Shown here: one piece after another, positions 13,732 to 25,189 of the stretch
How positions within the stretch are numbered: the first letter of the stretch is position 1
Layout of the letters: the number at the start of each line of letters is the position of its first letter
Notes under the pieces: model-generated
Seen by the model: only the letters and a program-made list of their open reading frames with translations
Told to the model about the DNA's origin: nothing
Database searches by the model: none
Assembly: GCA_973895155.1 (NCBI GenBank)
Contig: OZ316891.1
Span: forward strand, 17,608,001-17,672,000
Direction of reading: 5' to 3'
Origin: Marsupella aquatica
Lineage: Eukaryota > Marchantiophyta
DNA: 64,000 nt
Program-made: the position numbers and the translations under genes

Positions 13732-15768
13732 AATTTTTCTATATGGAATTGCCTCGCTAACAGGAACCTTGTTGATAACATCCATTTTGGGGACTCCTCT
13801 TTTTGCTAGCTATCTCGCTAGCCATCTGGAGTCATAAAAAACACAAAAGAAATAGAAAAGCAGCAAAAAGCAAAAGAAATTTAAAACCACAAGAGTCTAG
13901 CTAACAATACTCCCCTCACTAACAAAATTCCTGTTTGCTCGTATTATAGAATACCTCCTATGATAGGTCCTGGTGTTATTGTGGACTACTTGGCTACAGC
14001 AAAGTGCAGTCCACTCGGCCTAAGTGCCCCTTTTTTGTACCTTTAATACCTGCATCAAGGTCTCGACTACACAAGGAAACATAAGCAAAAGTATCTATAA
14101 GATAAGAGTGTGGATAAACTTATTGATAAGAGATGCTACATGGTCCAAAGGCACTTGATGATAACTGTTGGTGCTTTTTAATGTGTATATTGTTGCACTT
14201 AAGCATTAGAGTCAAAGGTTTACAGGCAAATATTGATAATCCCAGGAGGCAGGAGGATAATGCATTTTAAGAGAGCAAGATCATCAATGTTGCACTTATC
14301 ACATAGTGCAAACCATCATGCTCCACAGACACTTATCTATAAATGTAAGATTTCCAATTTTACACGTATCACTTAATGTGAAGGCTATAGTGTTCACCTC
14401 TCGTTTCTTGTTAAAAGTTCACAGAGTTTATGACTAGAGCAAAGCACTGTTGCTAGTGCTTTACAGGATATAAGTAGCCAAGGCCAGGGTGTTTCTATCT
14501 GGTACAAACAAGAGCAGCAGTGTTTTAGTGAACTTGAAACATGAGGTGCACAAGAGACAAAACATTGTCCAGCGTGTACGGCAGTGATGATCAGGTTCAC
14601 TCAATAAAATAAATGATAATTTAAAATCTTGAGTTCCTGGGACAAAATTTTAGGATGACTTTTGTGAGACCTGAGTTTTTCCTACTATGCAAATTTAAGA
14701 TGTATTCCAAGCCTTTTGATGTACATCAACGATATATCAGTGTTGCATTGTTTTGAAAGTAAAAGGAAGATCTAGATATATAAACCATTTTGGCAAAGCA
14801 TATCTAATATACATAGAGAGAGACAGTACACTTTGTGCTACCATCTTGGAAGGAAGGTGGTGGATTCTCAGTGATCATAATCAGTCAAAAAATGTTACTC
14901 ACAAAGTAAAAAAAGTGGGGGAAAAAAATCTGTTTTGTCCTCCCACAATTTATGGGAAGTGGCAGTTTAAGTCACGGAAAAATCTTTGCCAGTGTAGTAA
15001 CGTGAACATGGGCAAGCAGATAAGGGAACCAGGTGGGGAGGTCCAATGCTTCAGATTGGGCTTTGTCTTCAATAGGATGTCTCAAAGCTCGGCAATACAA
15101 GGACAACGTCTTCTCATTAGGCAAGTTATGAAAACTCCCCTAAAAGTTGTGGAAGTGGATCTTAGGCTACCATAAAGTAAGTCCGCGGACTCAGCATTTA
15201 ACCCATAACCTTAACAACTCTCCTATAACTTTATACACAAATCCAAAAATCCTGTAAGTTAGCAATTGCAGGCACATGGTCCATCAGACTTAGGTGAGGC
15301 CATAACACTTGCCTTATGGGGATTTGTAACAGGATAGATCATAGTTTTGTAAAAAATAATCCAGTCTTTGAGACCCATATCAAAACAGGACTATAACTGA
15401 GATACTACCAAGTACATAAAAATGATTTTATGACGGAGATAAAAACCTTTTGAGTTATTTATATCAGTTCCCTGCAATAATTAGGCGTCCAGGAAACATT
15501 AGCACATAAGATTTTCCATAAGACTAACAGTGCTCTTATCTAATATTAAGATTTTCCTAATAGTGCTCTCACACGCCATAGTGTGTCATCCCAGGAGGTA
15601 TTCGCTTGATCTACCCTCAAAATGAAACTTGTTACTTGATCAACCCCCCGAGGTCTATGAACGGTCCAGATCTGGGATCAAAAGGTCCATCCACGGTCCA
15701 GATTGGGGAAATGTATCGAGAAAGTTGATTAAGCAAACTTTTTCCAGAAGTGGGTCCTTTTTCCAGAA

Positions 15769-17279
15769 GTGGGTCTACTAAGCATATCTCTCTCCCAGGA
15801 GTGTGCACTTATAGAGACGAGGGTGTATGGAGAATTATGTGAATACTACTACTACAGTAACTGTGGCATCTCGTTTACCGGCGGTCCGGGGCTCCGGGCA
15901 GTCCTAATCGCGTTCTCCGGTGGATACCCTTCGCTCCCAGAAGCGCCCGGCTTCCCGCGCTTCTGTCCTTTCGTTTCCAGCTCGCCTGCCCCGCCATGAT
16001 GCGCCGAGCATATTCCAACAAGTACGGTACGGTGCAGCAGCAGTTTGGCGAGCGCATCGACGACCCGCTTAAGTTTTTCTCCTCCGGAATGCGGAATCGA
16101 TCGAGAAAATAGACCGATGGAGTGCGTCGAGAGGAGGAGCTTCATAATTGCTTGCTTGCTCTGTTTGCCAGACGAGTGCTTTATTATTACAGTAGTCGGA
16201 ATGGTAGAAGAATGATGCTCGACGAGGAATGAAATGTAAGAACTGCGAGACTACTGCCTCCTCTCGTGCGAGACCTGATGACGCTCGGAGGAGGATTCGG
16301 GGCTGAAGATTTTTTGTTCCCCTTGGGCTTTCGTTTTAGTGCGGCGAATTGAATGTCGTTCTGTCTGGTGGCTCCCGGCTGTACATTATCTCCACGCCTA
16401 CACCTGGCCAAGCGGTCCTGCTATGATGCTGTTCACGATACTGTCGGTGGAGCAGGAGGAGTTGAAATCATTTTCAATTCCACCGGGCCGGAACACTTGT
16501 GGCGACTGGACGCCGGACGATCCTGAGGGACCGACCGAGCATAGGAAAAAACGATCGTGTTGTGCCAGGAGAAGGAATTCGCCTGGACTTAGGAGGTGGT
16601 GACTGCGGACGGAGGTGTGGCGTGCCGTGTGCAAGTTTGTTGTCTGCGGCTGGTTCTTTGAAAGAGCCAGATTCATAAAATTAATCTGTGAGTTGCACGA
16701 GACGAGAACACTTTAGTCGGGTAGATTTGATTGCGAGCGTTTGCTGTTGGTCCCTATTTCTGTGAGGGCCTCAGTGGTGATGGTGGTGGAGCTCGTGAGG
16801 AGGCGAGCGAGCGGAGTGGCCTGAAGATTCCGACGGCTGCCAATGTTGGTGTAGGTGGACGACAGTAGTGAAACAGTGTGAGTTTGTTTAGAAGCCTGAC
16901 TGATGCATTGATTCATTAATCGATCGATCGATCTATGTCCTGATCAATCCAGAGACCTCTCGACTTCAGAACAGCAATGGAGAGGAGATTGGTTCGGAGG
17001 GAAGGAGGTCGAGGATATTCAAGATGTAGCTGCAGCTGCAGCTGGAGTAGTGGCGTTGAGCATGTTCAGGAGCCTTGTTTCCGTGGTGGATCGGGCGAAG
17101 AATGTCGGGCGGTAGTGATTCTCTGAAGCAGGAGATGGTGGAGGGCGAAGTGGAGCGGCGCCCGACCGCCGCTGCACGCCGGAGGGAAGAACATGGTGGA
17201 GCGAGTGCTGAACGTTTTGTTGCCGATTATTTTGAGAATTGACAGGGTGTTATGACTCCGATGTTTTAGGATCCTAAGC
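15769..17279 (+). promoter_or_regulatory. GC-richer upstream region and likely 5' leader of the Sec14-like gene
   Basis: Base composition shifts from AT-rich to clearly GC-richer at about 15860 and stays so up to the start codon at 17280. Several short open frames occur, none recognisable. A GATC run (ATCGATCGATCGATC near 16919) and a GCTGCA run near 17031 are present. The start ATG at 17280 sits in AGCATGGCT, a strong plant initiation context. I infer promoter plus a long 5' untranslated region; no TATA box could be assigned with confidence. Confidence 0.4.
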
Positions 17280-20200
17280 ATGGCTTGGGAGCGGAGGAGC
17301 CGGTCTTCGGCCTCGAGTAATCGGAGGCGTGGAACAACAGCGATGAACTCACTCGAATCTACGAGCTCGCTCCAACCGTGGGCATGTTCGAGCCTTTCTT
17401 CGTCTGACAAATTCCTTTCCCTTTATGAGAAGATGCAGAAAGACAGGGAGAAGAAAAATTTGGATTCTCTGATTTGCACTCCGTGTATAGAACAACAAGG
17501 ACTACTGCAAGAAGAGCAGCAACATTTTCCCGCTTTGCTACCTCCAACGCTGATGATGACGAACAAGCCTGGTAGCAAAATTGTGTTTCCTCACATCACA
17601 AGCAGAGGATCTCTCGTAGGCAATAAAGTGTACTGCAGAACGTCCGTTCACACTAGCATCACTTGGAGGCAAAAGAGCAGCACGCAGCGAATGGACACCT
17701 CCTTGATGATTCTCAATTATTATCAGGACAGATCTAGTGCTAGTAATCGTCGTCTGCTTGGCGGAAAGCAACAACACCCACAAAGCTTACCTCCTGCTGG
17801 CCCCGCCGATTCCATAACTTCACTGCAGGGACCGGGGCATTCTTTAGATAAGGGGCAATGCAGGGGATTGTTCTTAAGTTTGGCGGGGGCGGCGGGAATG
17901 CGGCTGATATGCCCTCCTGTGCAGTTGCCCCTGCTGGAATTCTTACTCTTCTTTCGCGAGCAGTTATCAAAAAACAAAGATACTCCTCTCGCTGAGCGAG
18001 GAAGGGCGGGATTGTGGCGCTTCCCCGTAAATTTGGCCCTTGCAACGCTGAGGCCGTTCTGCGGGTCTTTAGGAGGTCGTTGCCTGACCGCTTTGCTGTG
18101 CCTCGCTCAGATGAGGAGTAAGGCAAACAACAACTGCATTACCACCAGCGAACAACATAATTTGATGAGGTACATCTCAGTGCCAGAAGATCTGTATTCA
18201 GTTGTGAGTGAATGCAACGATCTTGATCGTAAAGAAGTCACAAAACCCTGTTCCACCAATCATTTCCAAGTTGACGATTCGGTCGTCACAATGACTGAAG
18301 AGAACGGCGACGTTGCAGCAACAGAGCGGACGGGGCAGAATCATAATGGTAATAATAATCGTAGCATTATGCTTCTGTCAAACGTAGTGGTAGGCTCCGA
18401 GTTTGAAGAAGAATGTTGGAGTAACAATGGGGTTCAGGTTATGGAAATACGGATCAGCGAGAGTGAAGACGGTCTTTCAGACGACACTGTACTGACCTCC
18501 TTGGCTGAGGACCAGGAAAACTTTGGCTCCAACTCTGTCTCTGGGCGCTCGGCGGACTCCGAATTTTCTCTTGTCGATCTTGAGGAGGAGAATTCATCAT
18601 CCGATCCATGCCTGAAACTCGAAGAAAATGAGGAATCAAGCTCTGAAAATGTTCTTGTTTTCGTGTCTAGCAATGGACTTATTGTTGGTGGGGAAGAAGC
18701 AAGAACGAAATCGTTTGCTCAATCGAATTTGGCCGTTTCGCCTCCCGCACCCCCTTTAGTGTGGGAGGCCCCGTCCAGCATCACCGTTGTGAAGGCTGCT
18801 GCAGACTGGTCAGGCACTGTGTCCTCTATAGAGGATTCGGAGTGCGTTGTCGCAGAGGATGCCGTGACTTGGACGGACAGAATGTGTCTATCAGAAGAGG
18901 AGCAACCGGATTCTACATCTCGTTCCCAGATAACGCTCAACTTGAAGATCTCCACTCAGGAGCTCGACGAAGATGATGACCCGTGTTCAGCATCTAGAGA
19001 AAGCGATGAGGCTGCAGTTGTGGTGGAGTCCCGGGTGAGCACACCACAGGCTTTGGCAGAAGAAACGGTTGAAAATCAAGTGGGAAACGAACATCATGAT
19101 GAAAACTTCGGTCACTTCGTTGAGGGAGAGTCTCCGGATAGGCTTGTGGGACAGGAAGTCGCGGTTTGCCGCATCGAGGAGCACAGAATTGATGAAACGA
19201 ATTGTGTATCAATGGAAGGATTGCGAGTGCAAGTTGAGGTCTTTCCGTCGGAGAGAATCAGTACTGAAAATGAATTTGAGAAGGACTCATCCAACAATCT
19301 TCGACGAGGACACTACAAAGTGGAATTTGATGGAGATGCGTGCGATTTTACATTATCCGAAAAGTTGCCAAAGCAGATGGAGGTTTTTCTGCCTCACAGG
19401 ATTACTGATGGGAACGACATTGCGAAGGCCGATCTGACGGTGGCCGTGGAAAGCTTATCTTTGGTTTTGGAGGAAATGGCAGAAAATCAAGCTGTGAATG
19501 AACCACAGGAAGTGAAATCTGACGTCTGCGTTGTGGACGAAGAGTCAGCAGGCAGTGTACTCGATAGTCCCAACGAGGAGGGCGTAGTTGGCGGCAGCGT
19601 CTGTGTCTCACCCGACTCGTTGCCAGACCTGATCGAGCTTTTGATGGAAGCTAATTGGATTGGTGCTAGACAGGAATTTGCGAGGGCTGCAGTCTCAGTG
19701 CCCGCGGAAAAGCCATCACCAGCTTTGACAAGCGTAGCAGAAAATCAAGCCGTCAAGAACCGCCAGGACGAAGGAAAATACACACATTTCGTAGGGGAAA
19801 AATCAGCCGTGAAGGCCCTTTGTCAGGGACTTGCGGTTGGTCCCATCGAAAATCGAGTAGTCGAGGAAATTCGGGAAATAGAATCTGAACACCGCACAGA
19901 GGAAACGTTAGCAGAAGAGGAGCACAGAATTGACGGCAATGATTGCGATGATTGGCTCGAAAGTCTGCTAGAGCAGGTCGAGGTTTTCATTGCTGAAAGG
20001 GCTGATGCCTTAAGGGATCATGAGGAGGCCTCTGTATCGAAAGTGGGAGAAAATCAAGCCGTCAAGGACATACAGGAAGTGAATTCCACATTTCCTGTAA
20101 AGGGAATATCACCAGAGCGTGTTCACGATCAGGAATGCGAGGTTCGTCCCATCGTTGAGTACAGGATTGACGATGAGAATTGTATACCGTCGGAAAGGTT

Positions 20201-23045
20201 GCAAGGTGAAACCGAAGTTTTTCTATCTCACAGGAGTAGTTCTGAAATCAAAGTTGATGAGAAGGAATCACAGACTGCAAGCGCTGTGATGGTGTCCCTG
20301 AACAACCAATCGCTGTGTTTGACGGAAAGGTTGGAGAAGGAAGTCAAGGAAATTCACGCAGTGAACACTAGTCACCTTGCTGAGGAAAAACCAGCAGGCG
20401 GGCTTCACAATCAGGATCTTGACTTTGAGTTTTGTCCTGTTGAGCACAGAATTGGCGACAGGGACCGTGAATTGCTCGAAATATTGCAAGAGGAGTGCGA
20501 TTCTTTTCTCTCAAACAGTACCAGTTCTGAGGTTGATTCTGTGAAGGGAACGCCCGCTGGGGTTACTGTGGCTTTGTCCATGGAAGTTCAGTCATCTGCG
20601 GTGACGGAATTGTTTGAAGATCAACCCATCAGAAAAATCCAAGAAGTGAGATGCTCTGACTTAGTAGAAAAATACGGAGAGAGGGTTGTCAATCAGGAAC
20701 CTGAGGTTTGTTCCATCCAGGGTGGTGGAATCCAAAGCGAAGAAAACTTCTCTTCTAACCATTCTGGTGCGTCCTCTGGAGAATTATGCCTGGAGCATCC
20801 TCAATCCAAGCTCATCTGCTGGACAGGTGGAAGTTCATCGGAGCCGTCCACACAAACGTAAGCTGACTTTGTCAATGTTTTTGTCCAGTATGCCATTTGA
20901 ATTCCGTATTCTTCATTGTTTCTCCAATTCACCGACTCATTCTGCTAGATATCTGTTTCCCTTTTTGCATCGGCGTTAGTTGTGACGTCTGGCGGAAATC
21001 CTCATACGCTCGATGCTATGACTCCCATGAGCGCATCGTGCTTTTGTGCATTCTCCTCGTTCCCTTCTTTTGGTGAGCAGCTCCCCCCAATACACGCATG
21101 ACACACAATCACATTGCTCAATTGAATTTAGAACAAGTCTTTGGGATACCAAGCACTGAACTATTTTATCAGATGCCTCAATTTCGCTGACAGTTGTTGG
21201 AAAGTTCTTTGGATTGTTTCTGTGGGCATCCAGCCGTCCACACACACTAATTGTGTGATTCACTTTCTAAAGGGTTGTTCACGTGGAATGGACGGAGTTT
21301 CAAGCTGTATTGACAAATTCCTTCGTCTCTTACTGCAGCTCTTTAACTAGTCGACTAAATAGTGCCACTGAGGCAGTAGATAAGGAACTCGACGCAGATA
21401 GTGGGGCGACTGCTGTCGTTCAGGACGACGAAATCAGCCATGACGAAAGGGATGGACACAGAGCAACTGAGGCGAAGGTCCTGGATGAGATTACAGTAGC
21501 TGATGGCGACAGTCAACTATCAACCGTTGTGTCGGTCTCTGATGACAACGGCAATTTGAATCCGTTATGTGCGGTCGCAGAAGAAGTTGGCAGGAACGGA
21601 TCCCCTGAAACGTGTTCAGAAGGCGCTTCGAGTACAAAGAGTTGTGGTGCCGCGCAAAGTTCCTTAGAGCACCCATTCGCTGATCACCCTAAGTGTATAG
21701 AGCTCAGAGAGGTGAGGGTCGCAGCTTTGGGTTGATCTCAATCGTTTCAGCTCAGTTGCCGTCCCGAGATCATTCGTTGTCATTTGTCGTTGATTTGTCG
21801 TCATCTGCTTATTTTACAGCGCCGGCATTCGCATGGGGACCAAACGTACATCGACATGCAGAACCTGTTGCCTGCACCTTGGGGTCAACTCATATTCTGG
21901 CATGGTCGCTGTAAGGAAGGTAGACCAACATTGTGTGTTCTGCTCGGAAAGGCTGTTCGGGAGCTGCCGGGGCACGAACTAAAGAATTTTATCGAGGTGA
22001 CCGGTAAGCTATCCTGTCGAACACTCTGATTGATTGCCGTCTTCTAAATATGACACAATCGAATGCAACGTTATACCTGTTTGTGAAGTATTTTAGGCTG
22101 AATTGCATGTGTGGACTGGATATTTCTGCTACGATTTTCGATTGTGATATTGGTCTCACGACGTGGCGACTTCTTTTCATGCAGTTTCTCACTTGGAATA
22201 TGCCGAGCTGAATTTCTTCAAAGGAAATGTGAAGCAAATGAATATTCTTATGGATCTCGAGGGTATCGGTTTTATGAGGTTGCCACCCATGCATATTTTG
22301 TCAGCCATCGGTGCCGTCCTCAACAGAGATTATGCAGGTCTGGCTGTCCTCTCTAGTTCCTTCTATCTCTGGTTTTTCCTGTTTCACATTCGTACTTGAT
22401 CATGGCCTGGGAGTCGTCTTTTCTTTCCTCGATATCTCATTGTACGAATTTCGTCGGCCCAATACTCATCGGGGACTGGTTTGGTCATTGGGATCAGGTC
22501 GAGGAGGCTGGATTATTTTGGTGAATGCGCCTCTCATGCTCGGCTTCGTGATAAGTGCCATTCAAGGAGTCATCTTGCGACCCTCAAACAACAAAGGAGC
22601 TGCGATTGACAGCTCATTCAAAGGGTTTCTGGGTATGTAGAAATCCCCTAGATGGATGGATTCCTCCATCGCAGTTATTGTCTCCAGTTAAAAGCTGCAT
22701 GTTTCTTCGAGGCATATGCTGGGTACTGGAAACGGAAGGTAGAAGAGAGCGATTTTGTCATACTAAGTAAAATTTTTACAAAGTTTTGACTGGAATGTTC
22801 AGCGCTGGAGTATCTAATCCTTGTCGTGCACTGATTGCAGAAGGCAAGGAACGAATTATGATGATGGGGGGAAAATACAGGTCGGCCTTGCAGGTAAAGT
22901 CGTCTCATCAACGAACCATAACAAAATTTTATGAAAGGATGATGGACAGATTTTCATAGCCCAATCTACTTTCATAAGGGCCTTGCGCAGTCTCTCTTTA
23001 TTTTCAATTCAGGAGATAGGGTTGATTGCGGGACGTACACGTTAA
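17280..23045 (+). CDS. Giant acidic Sec14-like (CRAL-TRIO) protein, seven exons
   Basis: Exons 17280-20857, 21273-21711, 21820-22003, 22185-22337, 22498-22632, 22841-22893 and 23013-23045 join in frame to 1524 residues. Residues 1-about 330 are basic and Ser-rich. Residues 330-1330 are strongly acidic and contain a degenerate repeat of about 90-140 residues (core ENQAV, then EHRID, then QVEVF) near 598, 735, 821, 924, 1019 and 1113. The C-terminal 185 residues match the CRAL-TRIO fold: WHGRCKEGRP (about 1366), MDLEGIGFMRLPP and ILVNAPLMLGF (about 1459). Sec14-type domains bind or transfer phospholipids and related lipids, so a membrane-associated role is likely; the function of the acidic arm is unknown. 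Exons 1-5 are well supported; the last two are less sure, and no GOLD domain is visible, unlike patellins. Exon 1 must end at AAC|GTAAGC because only that donor keeps frame with exon 2. Confidence 0.7.
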
Positions 23046-24374
23046 AGGAGATGTTACTTGGGAAAAGTTCTAATGTAGTCCTAATCGATTGCAGAAACAT
23101 TTCGACTCAAGAATGTTACCCGTTGCACTATGTGGTGACTGCTCTTGCAGCTCATATGAAAAGCCATGTAAACTTGGAAATGAATTCCTCAAATTGCCGT
23201 GGGACTCGCACATATAACGTGAGGGAACATCCTAGTAGAACACAAGTTCCCACATTTTCTGCTTGGGTGGACAAGGTCATTCAACTTCTAACTGATCATG
23301 TCAGTACTCATTCTGTATAGAAAGGCAAAGTTCGTCACATCTTGGCAGAGTGGCGTATACAGTATTAAGGATGTAGATTTTTGATCTCATTGATGGCTTC
23401 GGGACCTACTGATTAGTAGTTACCCGTGGAATGTCAACTATTACTCCATTCTTTTGTGTATCAAAACAAGTTGCAGAAACTCGAGGTCTAATTGCTAGGG
23501 TTTAGGTTTTAGGGACACGAAGTCTTCTTTTGTGTATATGACTTTACTCGGGGCAGAAATTTGATAGAATAACTAGATAGAAAAGATTGGTAAAATTAGG
23601 CCAGGACTGGCATGAGATTTTATTTTCCTCTCTCCCATACAAATTGAATTAGAAGTGCCACACTTCTTCGGCATGACACTTCTGTGAACGAGATTTTTCC
23701 CTCCAGTTTGTCCACGAACATATTCATGACCATCGGTGTACAAAAGGATTTTTTGCGAGTCTCTGTTGTTGAGGACCTGCCATAGTTCATCGCCTCGCAA
23801 CTCTGTAAAATGGCAAAATGCTTCAATCATCGTTTCACACTACAGGTTACTAGTTGATTGATGAGAAAATCTCTAGTGCTGCAGGTTACCGGTTTATAGA
23901 GTGACCGTCGAATGTAGTCAAAAACTTTAGACGAAGCTAAGTTGGTGATTACAAGCAGGGTCATTGACGAGAGAGTCGAATGCGGTCTAAAATTCAGGCG
24001 ACAATGATTTTGCAATTAAGTAGGTGCAATTACTGAATTCAATAACTGAGCTAGATAGCTTGGTGCTGGCCATATTACACTTGGTGGTCGGTAAATCCTG
24101 GAAGTTGTACATGGGAAGATGACCCATCGGCAACGTATGTAGTTGGAGTCTCCAATAGCTAAGTTCATACTCGGCAGTGTTGCATTTCGTGATTTTTCGG
24201 ATTGCGCACACAATTTTTGTAAATCTGGCTGGCGTGGAAGGTTAGTGACTTTCGATAGCTTCATCAACTTTCTGAAATTTTTGCATTCGGACCTCATCTA
24301 TCTTCATTCTTTTACCGATCTATCCCTCAACATGTTTGTAGGACAGAACTTAGTCAGTCCTTGCCATTATATGC
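23046..24374. other. Intergenic region, no gene seen
   Basis: Downstream of the Sec14-like gene an 89-codon frame (23051-23320) remains open, but it is not in phase with the last supported exon and looks random. The rest is AT-rich without recognisable features and probably includes the 3' untranslated region of that gene. Confidence 0.4.
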
Positions 24375-25189
24375 CTCACAAGCAGGTGACCAACTGACCA
24401 TGATTATCAGACAATGTAAGAGAAGAACCATGTGTGAACTGATTTATCTTCCTTTTTCCGCCAATCTCTCTCGAACAGGTTAGAACGATTGTCCGCCTTC
24501 GACGGTTAAACTCATTTCTGTATCTCACCAGCAGGTGGCTGGCCATGATTATGAGACCCCTCTTAAAATAAAGAGAACAACCATGGGTTTCTTAATGCAA
24601 GGCATCTCATCTTCAAGAATTTGACCCGAACCAATTTGAAGGGACAACGCATCCGTGCCATGCCTTTAAATCAAAAGGCTCTATACTAGACACCAAAACA
24701 GTCATCCAAATACTGGTATGTGGAGGAAACCCTCCCACGGAACCCATGGACAAACATTTCTCAGAGTACATAACCAAGGGCACGATGAATGGGAAAACGA
24801 ATTGTGCTTGTCCCGTCCATACGCAACCTACCCAGACTTCTGAACGTGCAACAACCATTACAATTAGTTTGAGAAGATAAACATGAAACAGAAGGCCATT
24901 CAACATGAAGGGTCTTGCAAAGAACTACTTACACTAGAAAGAAATTGGCAGAGGAGGAAAATGAGCGTGTCCTTTTCGCACGTCGTTGTGTCATTGCCCC
25001 AGATACTCCACACCAGTACAAGATGACTTAACTCATTCAAGTCTGCTGACGTTAATGTTTAAGCAGTACCCTTACAGTGAATGCATGTACACACCACGCC
25101 ATATTGGAAGGTGCCTTTTAATGAAATGGATCCGAGTCCACCTCCTCCAAAGCTTGGTGAACATAAGAAATTTGTACAAAGACCTAACT

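Larger units (their letters stand above)
7889..15768. other. Gene-free 7.9-kb stretch with foldback elements and repeats
   Basis: No reading frame here shows a recognisable domain. The region contains a G-rich patch near 8377-8405, a MITE-like foldback at 9577-9957, a perfect 92-bp tandem repeat at 10589-10772, GC-rich patches near 11110-11400 and 13010-13230 that stand out from AT-rich surroundings, a small hairpin at 13657-13731 and AT-rich sequence from 12350 to 15600. It reads as decayed transposon and repeat DNA. Confidence 0.55.

Noticed and set aside
14753-15175. 140-codon open frame on the plus strand
   Set aside because: It begins at TTG, not ATG; composition looks random and no motif is recognisable.
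23051-23320. 89-codon frame just after the Sec14-like gene as an extra exon
   Set aside because: It is not in phase with the preceding exon through any visible acceptor and lacks CRAL-TRIO or GOLD features. It cannot be excluded without transcripts.
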